DNA of 64,000 nt from Acidobacteriota bacterium (GCA_016213775.1 JACQZR010000049.1:1-64000); one strand, 5' to 3'; shown: positions 26,583-36,377, numbered from the stretch's first letter. Made by a program: numbers and translations. Notes: generated by a model not told the origin, from the sequence alone.

Positions 26583-26652
26583 ACCCATCAGGTGTTGCTC
26601 GGGCATGCCCGCATCGACACCACAGCACGCTATACCAGGGTGACCACTAAGT
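26583..26652 (+). pseudogene. C-terminal scrap of a tyrosine recombinase (integrase)
   Basis: Directly after the debranching-enzyme stop the same frame reads HQVLLGHARIDTTARYTRVT. This is the catalytic C-terminus of phage/transposon-type tyrosine recombinases (LLGH motif and the nucleophile Tyr in TARYTRV). Only about 22 codons remain. It marks the former edge of a mobile element. The rest of the stretch up to 26796 shows nothing recognisable. Confidence 0.7.
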
Positions 26653-26796
26653 GGCATTGGGCTTCAGCCCGCGCGGGAGTTCAGCCCCGGCTTCGGTCCG
26701 ATTGACAATCGGCCCCCCGCACTGCGGTGACGTGGCTTCCAGGAACTCGTCCAATCTGCAACCTCTTCAATCAGCACCTGGACGGTCGCCACCACT

Positions 26797-27705
26797 TCAA
26801 TTCACCGCAGCAGGCAGCTCAGCCACGAAGACGTTGCCGAGGAGTTTCTCCGCGGGGCCAGTCACCATCGTGTAGGCAAGACGTTTGCCGCCTGCGTCGA
26901 TTTCCAGATCCTGCAGCGTTGCTCCTTCGCCTTCCGATACGGCGTCGGGTGCGGCCTTGGCTTTGCGCGTGGCCGAGTCGCGAGTCAACCGGTACATGCC
27001 TTGGGCCTTCTTGCTTGCCGATGCGAAGAAGTAAACGGTCAGTCCATCGGCGGCGTAGACGAACGAAGTCGGCGCGGGGTCGCCTTCGGTCACCTGGATC
27101 AACTGCTTCGATTCGACGTTGAGCTCCCACATGCGCTTGCCGCAAATGAAACCGAGGTGTTTCTTGTCGGCGCTGAAGTGCGGAGCCACATGTTCCCCTT
27201 CTGGTTCGCCTGCTTTGGTGATGGGTTCGGCGTCGCCGCCAGCCAACGCGCTCGACCACAGCCGGCCTTGATCCGAGAAGACGACCCGCGACGAGTCGGG
27301 CCACCATGACGGGGATGTGCCGGAGGCAGCGACCTTGCGTGGCTCGCCCCCTGCCGCCGCAATCACAAACAGGCCGCCGTGATGCGAGCGGTACGCGATC
27401 CACTTCCCGTCGGGAGACCACGCCGGCTCGACATTCTCATGACCGTCGCTGGTGAGAGCGCGGTCTGGTCCTCCGCTCACGGGCTTGACGAACAATTCGA
27501 AGCGCCCGCCACGATTGGACGAATACACCACGGCACTCGCATCGGGCGAAAACGAGGGGTGAGCGTTCATGCCGGTCTCTGTGGTGAGTTGGCGCGGCAC
27601 GGGCGGCGGCGGCGCGTTCTTCATCCACAACTTCACTGCGGGCATTACGTAGGCGAGCCCGATGGCGATGAAGACGCCGGCGGGCACCCACCAATTGACT
27701 TTCAT
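26797..27705 (-). CDS. Membrane-anchored WD40-like (PD40/TolB-type) beta-propeller protein
   Basis: A 302-residue protein beginning with a transmembrane segment (NWWVPAGVFIAIGLAYV) and then a PD40-type propeller. Its blades carry the repeated pattern HPSFSPDASAVVYSSN, PAWSPDGKWIAYRS and PSWWPDSSRVVFSD. Such domains bind partners or sugars in the periplasm; the function is unknown. ATG 27705 is the only good start near the membrane segment; upstream in-frame codons fall in the gamma-glutamyltransferase gene, which ends 13 bases earlier. It is likely the last gene of a trmH-ggt-propeller operon. Confidence 0.72.
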   Translation of the reverse strand: MKVNWWVPAGVFIAIGLAYVMPAVKLWMKNAPPPPVPRQLTTETGMNAHPSFSPDASAVVYSSNRGGRFELFVKPVSGGPDRALTSDGHENVEPAWSPDGKWIAYRSHHGGLFVIAAAGGEPRKVAASGTSPSWWPDSSRVVFSDQGRLWSSALAGGDAEPITKAGEPEGEHVAPHFSADKKHLGFICGKRMWELNVESKQLIQVTEGDPAPTSFVYAADGLTVYFFASASKKAQGMYRLTRDSATRKAKAAPDAVSEGEGATLQDLEIDAGGKRLAYTMVTGPAEKLLGNVFVAELPAAVN

Positions 27706-27718
27706 CTGCGTGGACAAA

Positions 27719-29497
27719 TCACCTGCCAAAAATGAAGCGCCAGCGGCGCGGGTCGGCTGCGCCATCGAGAACGCCGTCGCTGATCCTGATTACTGTTGGT
27801 GCGGAGGAGTTGCTCCAATCAGCGGCGGCAGTCACGCGGTGGCCTTTCGCCGCCATTGCCTCGATGACGCCTTTGCCCATGCGGCCTTCGAGATTCAACC
27901 GGCCGGGAACGAATTCGTGATTGGCGAACGAGCTGTAGAAATGCTCGGTTTGGAAGCGTGGCGCTTCGGCGGCCTCCTGTGGTCCCATGCCAAATTCGAT
28001 GATGTTGAGCAGCACCTGCACCATCGCCTGATCCTGGTTGTCGCCGCCAGGCGTGGACATCGCAAGGAACGGCTTTCCGTCCTTCAATACAAGCGTCGGG
28101 CTGAGAGTGACTCGCGGCCGCTTGCCGGGCCCAAGTTGATTCGCGTGCCCCGCCGTGATGACGAACGACTGCAGGCGCGTGCTCAGCGGGATACCGGTGT
28201 TGCCGGCGATCACCGAAGGCAGCCAGGCGCCGCTGGGGGTCGCTGAGAAGACGTTGCCCATGCGGTCGACCACGTTGATGCAGGTGGTGTCCTGCGCCTG
28301 CGACGGCGTGGTGGTTGCCGATGGAGCGGGCAGTGGTGGCAGGAACGATCCGGGCCTGTGATCCATTGATGCCTTGTCCGGGTCAATTTGTCTACGGCGC
28401 TCAGCGGCGTAATCCTTGGAGAGCAGCGTCTCGGCCGGGATCTTGCTGAACTTCGGGTCGCCGTAGTAGCGGTCGCGATCGGCAAATGCGAGCTTCGCCG
28501 CTTCCACTACGGTGTGGAGATACGCCGGCGTGTTGTGCCCCATCTTCTTCAGGTCGTAGCCTTCCAGGATGTTGAGCATCTGGACCATCACGGGGCCCTG
28601 CGTCCAGAAGCCCGGCTTGCAGACTTCATACTCACGATAGGGCGCGCAGACGGGCTTGTCTTCCTCGGCCGCGAAGGAGGCCATGTCCTGGCGCGAGATG
28701 AGTCCGCCGTTGGCTTCGGAGAATTCAGCCAAGCGGCGCGCGAGGTCGCCCTTGTAGAAATAATCACGGACGGCGGTGAGTTTCTTCTGGCGATTGCCGC
28801 GGGCCTTCTTCTCGGCGGCAACGAGTTCGCGCAGGGTCTTGGCAAGCCCGGGCTGACGGAAGATCTCGCCGCGCTTGGGGGCTTTGCCACCCGGCATGAA
28901 GAACTCCGCTGAAGTGGGCCACAGGTTCAGCAGACGCTGGTTGCGCACGATGAAGCTGACGAATTCCTCGCCGATGGGGAAGGCGTCGGCGTATTCGATA
29001 GCGGGCGCGGCGACTTCAGCGAACGACTTCGTTCCATACTTGCGCAGCGCGAGCACCAGACCATCAAAGAGGCCGGGGAGGATGGCGGAGCGGATGCCCT
29101 GGCCGGGGATGGGCGGCATGTTGCCATTGCGTTCCCACGCCTCAGCCGAGCGCTTATTGTAGTAGTCCACTGTGGCTCTGGCGGGCGCGGTACCGACGCC
29201 GCTGATGATGGTCGGTGTCTTGCCGGACATCTTGACGATGAGCGGCATTTCGCCGCCGAGTCCGACGCGCGACTGTTCAGTGACGGTGGCGGCGAGCACC
29301 CCCGCGACTCCCGCATCCACGGCATTGCCGCCCTGCGAGAGAAGACGGAAGGCGGCTTCCACTTCGAAGTTGTTCGCGCCGGCCGCCATTTCGCGCGTGC
29401 CGCGGACGGGTGGAAAGAAAGTGGGCTGTTGCTGTGCGGCAAGGGTTCCGGCGCACGCAAGCCAGCAGATCGCAGTTCGAAGGGATTGCCGTTTCAT
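27719..29497 (-). CDS. ggt: Gamma-glutamyltransferase, exported
   Basis: A 592-residue N-terminal-nucleophile hydrolase that cleaves or transfers gamma-glutamyl groups, e.g. from glutathione. A signal peptide precedes AQQQPTFF. The large-subunit signature GGNAVDAGVAGVLAATV and SRVGLGGE are visible. The autoprocessing site is DTTCINVVDRMGN with the likely nucleophile Thr404, followed by the small subunit with STPGGDNQDQAMVQVLLN. The ATG overlaps the stop of the upstream TrmH gene as ATGA (29494-29497), so the two are translationally coupled. The C-terminus runs to 27719. Confidence 0.92.
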   Translation of the reverse strand: MKRQSLRTAICWLACAGTLAAQQQPTFFPPVRGTREMAAGANNFEVEAAFRLLSQGGNAVDAGVAGVLAATVTEQSRVGLGGEMPLIVKMSGKTPTIISGVGTAPARATVDYYNKRSAEAWERNGNMPPIPGQGIRSAILPGLFDGLVLALRKYGTKSFAEVAAPAIEYADAFPIGEEFVSFIVRNQRLLNLWPTSAEFFMPGGKAPKRGEIFRQPGLAKTLRELVAAEKKARGNRQKKLTAVRDYFYKGDLARRLAEFSEANGGLISRQDMASFAAEEDKPVCAPYREYEVCKPGFWTQGPVMVQMLNILEGYDLKKMGHNTPAYLHTVVEAAKLAFADRDRYYGDPKFSKIPAETLLSKDYAAERRRQIDPDKASMDHRPGSFLPPLPAPSATTTPSQAQDTTCINVVDRMGNVFSATPSGAWLPSVIAGNTGIPLSTRLQSFVITAGHANQLGPGKRPRVTLSPTLVLKDGKPFLAMSTPGGDNQDQAMVQVLLNIIEFGMGPQEAAEAPRFQTEHFYSSFANHEFVPGRLNLEGRMGKGVIEAMAAKGHRVTAAADWSNSSAPTVIRISDGVLDGAADPRRWRFIFGR

Positions 29498-30042
29498 AAC
29501 CGTATTCCTCGATTGTCCAACAACCAGCGGTACTTCCGCAGAAGCTCGTAGAGGATGACCCCTCCGGCAGTGGCTACATTGAGCGAGTGCTTGGCCCCGA
29601 ACATCGGTATGCGGATGTGCATGTGGCAGCGCGCGAGCACCTGCGGCTGGATGCCGTCCACCTCGTGTCCGAACACGACGCAGACCGGAAAGCGTGGCTG
29701 CCAATCGAAAAGGTCCACCGCATGGACACTGGTTTCGATGGCGGCGATTTCGTGGTCGCGGGCGGCGAGCGCATCGAGCACCAGGGGCGCGTCCCAGGAG
29801 TGCTCCCACGGCACGGTGTCCTCCGCGCCGAGGGCGGTCTTGGTGATGGCTTTCTTCGGCGGCTTGCTGGTGATGCCGCAGAGGTACAGCTTCTCGATGC
29901 CTACCGCGTCGGCGGTGCGGAAGAACGATCCGACGTTGTACATGCTGCGTACGTTGTCTAACAACACGGAGACCGGCAGTTGCGTCAAACCTTGATAGGC
30001 CTGCGAGGCGGCGGTGGCGAGATAGGGAACCCGCTCGCTCAC
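29494..30042 (-). CDS. TrmH/SpoU-family RNA 2'-O-methyltransferase
   Basis: A 182-residue SPOUT-fold methyltransferase with the three knot motifs: DNVRSMYNVGSFFRTADA (motif 1), VCVVFGHEVDGI (motif 2) and IPMFGAKHSLNVATAGGVILYE (motif 3). It methylates a ribose in tRNA or rRNA; the target nucleotide cannot be assigned. It starts at GTG 30042, has no N-terminal extension and is short for the family. It overlaps ggt by 4 bases. It is divergent from the small secreted-protein gene, with only 51 bases between the two starts. Confidence 0.92.
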   Translation of the reverse strand: MSERVPYLATAASQAYQGLTQLPVSVLLDNVRSMYNVGSFFRTADAVGIEKLYLCGITSKPPKKAITKTALGAEDTVPWEHSWDAPLVLDALAARDHEIAAIETSVHAVDLFDWQPRFPVCVVFGHEVDGIQPQVLARCHMHIRIPMFGAKHSLNVATAGGVILYELLRKYRWLLDNRGIRL

Positions 30043-30093
30043 GGAAACTTTCCCTGCGAAAATGTGTTCAGAACTCCAGGAGCAGACACGAAC

Positions 30094-30492
30094 ATGAAAA
30101 GACTATTCTCCACTATCTTCCTCACTCTCCTCAGCACGGCGCTTTTTGCCGGCCCCTTGGATGGGCGTTGGAGCTTTGATTCCAAGGCCGAAGGCCAGAA
30201 GGGCAAGGGCAAGCGCGCCGGGAAGACAATCCAGACTGTGCTGGATTTGAAGGCAGAGGGCGAGACGCTCACCGGGCATCTTTCCGCCAACGCGGGCAAA
30301 CGCGCGCGGACCATCGATCTGACGGAAGGCAAGGTAAACGGCAACCAGATTTCCTTCACCACCGTGCAGAAGAGCAAGAACGGTGAGCGGAAGCTCGTGT
30401 GGAGCGGCGTGCTAGACGGCGACCAGTTGAAACTTACCCGCAAGCGCGAAGGCGGCAAGCGCGGCCAGGAAGTAGTGGCCAAGCGGCAATAG
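30094..30492 (+). CDS. Small secreted protein of unknown function
   Basis: 132 residues with a signal peptide (MKRLFSTIFLTLLSTALFAG). The mature part is rich in alternating beta-strand patterns (GRWSFDSKAEG, TIQTVLDLKAEGETLTG, LVWSGVLDGDQLKLTRKREG) and very basic, suggesting a small lipocalin-like barrel. No family name can be given. ATG 30094 has AGGAG upstream. The 170 bases that follow, before the BACON gene, show a strong Shine-Dalgarno for that gene but no assigned riboswitch. Confidence 0.65.
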   Translation: MKRLFSTIFLTLLSTALFAGPLDGRWSFDSKAEGQKGKGKRAGKTIQTVLDLKAEGETLTGHLSANAGKRARTIDLTEGKVNGNQISFTTVQKSKNGERKLVWSGVLDGDQLKLTRKREGGKRGQEVVAKRQ

Positions 30493-30662
30493 CCCGCGCG
30501 TTGCAATGCGCTGGCGTGGGTTGACCGCAGGGGCGCCTTGATTCTGGATCGATTCGCGCATGCAACGCTGAAAAGTCGCGCGTATAGTATACACCAGGAA
30601 GGTGTCACTCATTTCTGCCGGCATACGCTTGGAAGAATGAAAGCCTTCGAGGAGTATGCATC

Positions 30663-33600
30663 ATGCGGCTTACCTTATTCATTCTGTCCCTATTGGTTCT
30701 TGGCTCTGCTGATCTGCTCGCTAATTGCGCCACGCAGCCTTACTACTACCCGGCGTTTCCGCCCAGCTTCAGCACGTACTCAATCCCAATTGAGGTAACC
30801 AGCGTACCGTGTAATTGGTCAGTGGCCCAGGTAGCGCCCGCCGTTGGGTGGATCACGTTCCCGGCGACGTCCGGCACCATCACAACCCTCGGTTCGCATA
30901 ACATCGGTACCTACAATGTCGCTGCCAACGTGGGCTCCACGCCACGGCACGGCGGCATCAGAGTGACCTTCAACGGCGTGACCAGCAGTTCCTTCCCAGT
31001 GGATCAGAACTCGCCCAATTGCAATTGGGCGGTGTCGCCATCCGCGTCCCCGCTACCGGTGTCAGGAGGGCAGTTCACCTTGAGCCTTGTGCCGTCGCCG
31101 TCCGATTGCAGCACCTGGACCGGGGTTGATATGCCGTCGTGGGTGACCTATGTTTCGGGCCCGAATCCGGCGATCAACTCAGGGGGGATTGTCACCTACA
31201 ATGCCGCCGCCAATCCCGGGGGCGCGAGGTCGGGCAGTATTCGGGATACGGGCACCGGATTCAATTACCTGGTGACACAGTTGGGTGTAGCATCGTCGAT
31301 CAGTTCCATCACACCAACGTCGATACCGGCTGGTTCCGCGGGCTTTACTCTCACCGTTGATGGAAGCGGTTTCTCGGACGCATCCGTCGTCCGCTGGAAC
31401 GGATCATCGCTGCAAACCACGTCCGTCAGTTCCACGCGGTTGACGGCCCTTGTCCCGACCAGTCTGATCGCGAGTCCGGGAACCGCCACCATTACTGTTT
31501 ACACTCTGGGCAGCGAATCGAACTCCCGCACACTGACGATCGTGTCATGCACTCCCGCGCTCAGTCCGCTGAGCGCGTCATTTACTGCATCAGGCGGAAG
31601 CAGGACCATCTCCGTGACGACCCCATGCAGTTGGACTGCCACCACTACTACGTTTTGGATTACGATCACGGGAGGCGCCACCGGGAACGGCAACGGAACC
31701 GTCACTTACACGGTAGCGGCAAATTTACAGTCACAGAACCGTTCGGGTGCGATCATCATCAACTCGCAGGTGTTCGACGTCACCCAGAGCGGCCAATGCA
31801 GTCTCACGCTCAGCTCGGCCACACCAGGCTTCAATGCACCGGGCGGGAACGGCACTCTGTCGGTCGCTGCGCCAACCGGTTGCAGTTGGAGCGCCACGAG
31901 CAATGCCTCGTGGATCACGCTTGGCCAAGCTACCAGTGGAACGGGCAATGGGAATGTGGCTTTCACAGTCGCGTCCTACAGCGGAAGCCAGTCGCGATCG
32001 GGGACGATCGGCGTTAACGGGCAGTTGTTCACGATCACTCAGAATGGGGGAAACTGTACGTTCACGCTGTCGTCCACCACGCAGAATTTTATGAGCAGTG
32101 GAGGCACGGGAAGTATCACCGTGACGACGGCGGCGGGTTGCGGCTGGACCGCTTCGACGACCGACAGCTTCCTCACCATCACATCGGGAGCAAACGGTAG
32201 CGTCAATGGACGGGTTACTTACCTGGTGGCGCCCAACCCCGGAGGGCAGCGTAACGGTACGCTCCGCATCGCCGGGCAGACTGTGACCGTGACCCAGAAC
32301 GGAGGCTGCGGGTCTCCAACTTTGTCCACCGCTCAAGCGTCATTCTCGTCGGCGGGGAGCTCCTCGGCGAGCGTAACGCTGAATACGGGCGGCGCCTGCT
32401 CCTGGACGGCGACGGCCAACCAGAGCTTTCTGCACCTCGCCGGCGCGTCGAGCGGCTCCGGCCCCGCAGCCATCGCCTACAGCGTGGATGCGAATAATAC
32501 CGGATCTTCACGCAGCGGTTCGCTGACGATCAACGGGCTAACCCTGGCTGTGCATCAGGCGGCAGCGCCGGTCTGCGGGCCGCAGAATCTCTCGCTGTCG
32601 GCGACCGGCATTGCATTGCCCGCGGCCGGTGGCGGAGCATTTGTGGGCGTGGATGCGCCCGCCAATTGTGGATGGCAGGTGACCAACAACGCGAGCAGTT
32701 TCGCAGCGGTCTCGCCATCCACCGGAACTGCCTCGGGCACGGTTCAGATCAACGCGGCGGCGAATGGGACGGGAAACGTCCGGACAGGCTCCATAGCTAT
32801 CGGTGGACTGACCGTGAACGTTACGCAACCCTCTCTCCAGAGCTTCGGCTGCACCTTCCAATCCATACAGCCGGCGCAGGTTCGCCGCGAGAGCATGACC
32901 GAACTGTTGCCCGAGCTGAGCCTGAGTTGTAGCGGTTCCGCGGCGAGGGACATCTACGGCGATGTGCTGGTACAGATTTCGAACACGAATTTCACATCAA
33001 GGAAACTGGATGATCTCACGGCGGTGGACGCCGTGCTTCTCATCAACGACGCCAATCCGGTCCTTGGACAGCAGGTTGCCAACAACCTGATTCGTTTTGC
33101 CAATGTCCTGGTGGCGCCTGCTGGATTGGTTGCAAGCCGCGGTTTCAAACTCCGGAACCTGCGTATTGATGGCAACGCATCGGAGGGAACGAGCTTCCAG
33201 GCAAACATCGAGATTGTCACGCAAGGCGCGCCGGTCGCAGTAGCGATTAGCCGCCAGACGGTGGCTACGAACGCCCGATCCATCCGTACCACGATTGGTG
33301 GAGCCGTCGCGGCCGGCCAGCGAACGAATCTCGCGTTGACGTTCACGGAACTGTTGGCCGGTGCATTGCGGACCAAAGCCCAGGAAGCGGGCTATCAGAA
33401 CGTAAGCCTCGGCGCGCTGGTGGGGGCCGCCGATTCTGCCACCCGCCTGTTCGTTCAGATCCCGAACGTCCCTAGCGGTGTCACTGTACTCGCGCCCGTC
33501 TACTCGAATGAGCAAAACGCCCAGTTGGTGGCGCAGGACCCCAATGGCGCGGGAGTTGGACTGCTCACCGGCAATCCAGGCTCCGTACAACCGTTGAGCG

Positions 33601-35720
33601 TCGGGAACGGTTCGGCTGTCGCCACATGGGAAGTCCTGACCGGTTCCAGCACTACGCTTGAGGCGGCTAATCTTACGCTCGCTTTTGAAGGTACAACCGT
33701 TGCCGTGGTGAATCAGCTTGCCGCGGGTATGATCGTGCAATTGGCCCCGGTGAACAGCGCCGCAACCAGCAATGCGGTTCCGCGATTCGCGGCTATCAAC
33801 GCACCCGCGAGGGTAATCTCCAAACTGCGTGTCAAGGGCGCGATCCAGACGTCCGGCGGCGGGCGGCGGCCAGTGACGGCACGCGCGCCCATCAACCTGC
33901 CGCCGGGAACACCCCCCGATTGCGCGAGCTGCCGGCTGGTGGATCTCGATGTCACGTTGACCAACGAGGATGCCGCAAAAACAACCACCAGCACCATCAT
34001 CGGAACGCTCCCACAGGGGAGCTACTATGCCAATATCTGCGAAGCCGGAGACGGCGGGGGAACGTGTAACGGCGGACTGCCGGAGGAGGGGCAGAGTCTG
34101 CCGGCTTGCCCCAACTGCCGATCAGTCGTCTTCTCCTACCCTCGTCTGGATCAAGGGGGGACGGTGACGACGCGGTTCACCGTGTGGCTGGACGATAACG
34201 CGCCGATCGGCAGCGACATGCAACTCGACGTAAGCGCGAACAACGATATCACGACGGTACGCGATTCGGTGCGCGCCTGCCTCAGCGGGTTCGGCACTGC
34301 GCCGCCGCTGGTGGCCAACGGGCAGCCCGCAACCATCCTGATCTACAACTGCGGGGATTGGACCCTGACCAGCGACTCTCCGTGGCTGACATTCGACCTC
34401 GCTTCGGGGACGCGCACCACATTGAACGGCACAGGCAACATGGTGGTGACCTTCACGGTGCAGACCAATCCAGGCACGCCGCGCACGGCGACGCTGACAT
34501 TGGGAGGGCGCACGATCAACATCACGCAGCCGGGGCTCCTCCCGGGTTCGGCCGGCTACCGGTTTGTTCCCCTGACACCGTGCCGTGTGATGGAAACGCG
34601 GGCGGCGTACAACTTTGAAGGGCGCACGGGGGCCTTCGGACCGCCGTCGCTGAATGGCGGTGAGGTGCGCACGCTGAACCTTCCGGTATCGAACGTATGT
34701 AGCATTCCGGCGGCGGCGAAAGCATACGTCGTGAACGTCACGGTGATCCCCTCGAGCACGGTGGACTACGTGACGCTATGGCCGGCGGGCGATCCGCGGC
34801 CGAACGTCTGGACGATTCGCTCGCCCGACGGGCAGATCGTGGCGAACTCCGCCATCGTCAAAGCGGGGACGCTCGGTGGGATCAGTGTGTACGCCTCCGA
34901 CAGGACGGATCTGTTAATTGATATCAGCGGGTACTATACGGACTCGACCGCGGTGACTGGCTATGCCTATTACCCGCTGACCCCATGCCGCGTCATCGAC
35001 ACGCGCCTGTTGTACCGTTCTCCCCCGGGTCCGTTCGGACCGCCTTCCATGGCCGCGCGGCAGGCACGCAGGTTCCGCTTCCCGGCGACCCCCTATTGTC
35101 AGGTGCCGGGCGCGGCGGCGTATTCGGTAACCGTGACTGTGGCGCCGCCGGCGGCTCTGGCATATCTGACCGCGTGGCCATCGGGGCTCAGCCAGCCCAA
35201 CGTGTCGAGTATCAATTCCTTCGCCGGACGGGTTCTGGCCAACACCGTGATCATCCCGGCGAGCGCCGACCGCTCGATCGATGTGTTCACATACGATGCC
35301 ACCGATTTCCTCGTCGACATCAACGGCTACTATGCGCCCGACGACGGAAGCACGGGGCAGTTCTACTTCCCGGTGAAGCAGTGTCGCGCCGCCGATTCGC
35401 GAGTGAGCGGCGGGGCCTACCCGGACGATTCCGTTCGCACGATCGGCATTCCAAGAGTGGCAGGATGCCAGGGCATTCCCGAAAGCGCACGCGGCTATGC
35501 CATCAACGTGACCGCCCTGCCGAACGGGAACCCAATGCCGTTCCTGACCGCCTATCCCACCGGACAGCCTCGGCCGAACGCGTCGATTCTGAATGCGTTC
35601 CAGGGCCAGGTGGTGACTAATGGCGCGATTGTTCCTGCCGGCGTGAATGGAGGGATTGAGATTTATGCTTACCGCAGGACCGATGTCGTGGTGGAAGTGA
35701 GCGGGTACTTCGGCCGGTAG
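30663..35720 (+). CDS. Large secreted BACON/IPT-domain protein with three C-terminal repeats
   Basis: 1685 residues with signal peptide MRLTLFILSLLVLGSADLLA. The N-terminal two thirds hold several BACON-type beta sandwiches, recognised by a C-x-W opening (CSWTATTTTFWITI, CSWSATSNASWITL, CGWTASTTDSFLTI) and a closing VTQxG. One IPT/TIG domain (SITPTSIPAGSAGFTLTVDGSG) is included. A middle region of about 400 residues has no name. The C-terminus has three repeats of about 125 residues (34558-34947, 34963-35338, 35359-35717). Each opens near PxxxCR and closes in D/E-x-S/N-GY-Y/F. It is probably a surface or extracellular glycan-binding or adhesive protein. AGGAG precedes ATG 30663. Confidence 0.82.
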   Translation: MRLTLFILSLLVLGSADLLANCATQPYYYPAFPPSFSTYSIPIEVTSVPCNWSVAQVAPAVGWITFPATSGTITTLGSHNIGTYNVAANVGSTPRHGGIRVTFNGVTSSSFPVDQNSPNCNWAVSPSASPLPVSGGQFTLSLVPSPSDCSTWTGVDMPSWVTYVSGPNPAINSGGIVTYNAAANPGGARSGSIRDTGTGFNYLVTQLGVASSISSITPTSIPAGSAGFTLTVDGSGFSDASVVRWNGSSLQTTSVSSTRLTALVPTSLIASPGTATITVYTLGSESNSRTLTIVSCTPALSPLSASFTASGGSRTISVTTPCSWTATTTTFWITITGGATGNGNGTVTYTVAANLQSQNRSGAIIINSQVFDVTQSGQCSLTLSSATPGFNAPGGNGTLSVAAPTGCSWSATSNASWITLGQATSGTGNGNVAFTVASYSGSQSRSGTIGVNGQLFTITQNGGNCTFTLSSTTQNFMSSGGTGSITVTTAAGCGWTASTTDSFLTITSGANGSVNGRVTYLVAPNPGGQRNGTLRIAGQTVTVTQNGGCGSPTLSTAQASFSSAGSSSASVTLNTGGACSWTATANQSFLHLAGASSGSGPAAIAYSVDANNTGSSRSGSLTINGLTLAVHQAAAPVCGPQNLSLSATGIALPAAGGGAFVGVDAPANCGWQVTNNASSFAAVSPSTGTASGTVQINAAANGTGNVRTGSIAIGGLTVNVTQPSLQSFGCTFQSIQPAQVRRESMTELLPELSLSCSGSAARDIYGDVLVQISNTNFTSRKLDDLTAVDAVLLINDANPVLGQQVANNLIRFANVLVAPAGLVASRGFKLRNLRIDGNASEGTSFQANIEIVTQGAPVAVAISRQTVATNARSIRTTIGGAVAAGQRTNLALTFTELLAGALRTKAQEAGYQNVSLGALVGAADSATRLFVQIPNVPSGVTVLAPVYSNEQNAQLVAQDPNGAGVGLLTGNPGSVQPLSVGNGSAVATWEVLTGSSTTLEAANLTLAFEGTTVAVVNQLAAGMIVQLAPVNSAATSNAVPRFAAINAPARVISKLRVKGAIQTSGGGRRPVTARAPINLPPGTPPDCASCRLVDLDVTLTNEDAAKTTTSTIIGTLPQGSYYANICEAGDGGGTCNGGLPEEGQSLPACPNCRSVVFSYPRLDQGGTVTTRFTVWLDDNAPIGSDMQLDVSANNDITTVRDSVRACLSGFGTAPPLVANGQPATILIYNCGDWTLTSDSPWLTFDLASGTRTTLNGTGNMVVTFTVQTNPGTPRTATLTLGGRTINITQPGLLPGSAGYRFVPLTPCRVMETRAAYNFEGRTGAFGPPSLNGGEVRTLNLPVSNVCSIPAAAKAYVVNVTVIPSSTVDYVTLWPAGDPRPNVWTIRSPDGQIVANSAIVKAGTLGGISVYASDRTDLLIDISGYYTDSTAVTGYAYYPLTPCRVIDTRLLYRSPPGPFGPPSMAARQARRFRFPATPYCQVPGAAAYSVTVTVAPPAALAYLTAWPSGLSQPNVSSINSFAGRVLANTVIIPASADRSIDVFTYDATDFLVDINGYYAPDDGSTGQFYFPVKQCRAADSRVSGGAYPDDSVRTIGIPRVAGCQGIPESARGYAINVTALPNGNPMPFLTAYPTGQPRPNASILNAFQGQVVTNGAIVPAGVNGGIEIYAYRRTDVVVEVSGYFGR

Positions 35721-35779
35721 GTGAGTCGCCGCCCGCTCCCGTCATGGAGTACCGGCGAAGTGCAATACTACTTCTTAGA

Positions 35780-36004
35780 ATGATCCAGCAGATCGAGATC
35801 GATCCCCGGCGCTGCAATGGGAAGCCGGTGATTGCGGGCACGCGCATTCCGGTTACGGTGATTCTTGACCAATTGGCTGAATCGGGCTCAGTGGATGCGG
35901 TCGTCCGCAAGTATCCGGAACTAACGCACGATACCGTTGTGGCAGCGCTGCAATATTGCCATTTGGTGATCGAGCGGACGGAGTTCGAGCCGCAGCCGGC
36001 ATGA
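35780..36004 (+). CDS. DUF433 antitoxin (copy 1)
   Basis: A 74-residue DUF433-family protein, a small winged-helix-like antitoxin usually encoded directly before a DUF5615 PIN-like toxin. Typical features are IEIDPRRCNGKPVIAGTRIPV and the LTHDTVVAALQYC helix. ATG 35780 is chosen because the family consensus begins there; an upstream in-frame ATG at 35744 only adds unrelated residues. Its stop overlaps the ATG of the following toxin gene (ATGA), but that toxin is broken. Confidence 0.87.
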   Translation: MIQQIEIDPRRCNGKPVIAGTRIPVTVILDQLAESGSVDAVVRKYPELTHDTVVAALQYCHLVIERTEFEPQPA

Positions 36005-36377
36005 GTGTGTTTCGCCTTCTGCTCGATCAGATGCCCGACGAGGAGGTCGCGCAGAGCCTTCGCAATGCTGGGCATGATGTCATCCGGGTCAGCGAAATCG
36101 GATTTGCCATGGCGGATGATGCAGTCATCCTCGAACACGCCGTCCGCGATGATAGGACACTGGTGACGTTGGACGAGCATTTCGGAGACTAGGCGGTCCT
36201 CCCACTAACGCACCACCCCGGTGTGATTCGGATCAAGGCAGATCCGACCACCACGGTAACGTTCTTGCCGTACTGCTTCCATTCCTTGCGAAGTCTCAGG
36301 GCCGGGTGTTGCGGGATCAACTCGTCATCGTACGGCCCACTGGCGTCCGGTGGGTCCGGACAGGACTGCATCGCTGA
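36001..36377 (+). pseudogene. DUF5615 PIN-like toxin, inactivated (copy 1)
   Basis: The frame from ATG 36001 encodes FRLLLDQMPDEEVAQSLRNA and LVTLDEHFGD, the first half of a DUF5615 PIN-like toxin, and stops at TAG 36190-36192. The same frame then continues with the expected AVLPLTHHPGVIRIKADPTTT. Near 36253 a one-base shift is needed to read on as LPFLAKSQGRVLRDQLVIVRP up to TGA 36375-36377. Two independent lesions (amber codon and frameshift) show it is dead, while its antitoxin partner remains open. Confidence 0.8.

Noticed and set aside
30493-30662. A c-di-GMP-type riboswitch before the BACON gene
   Set aside because: The conserved core bases of the known classes are not found; only short imperfect hairpins are seen.
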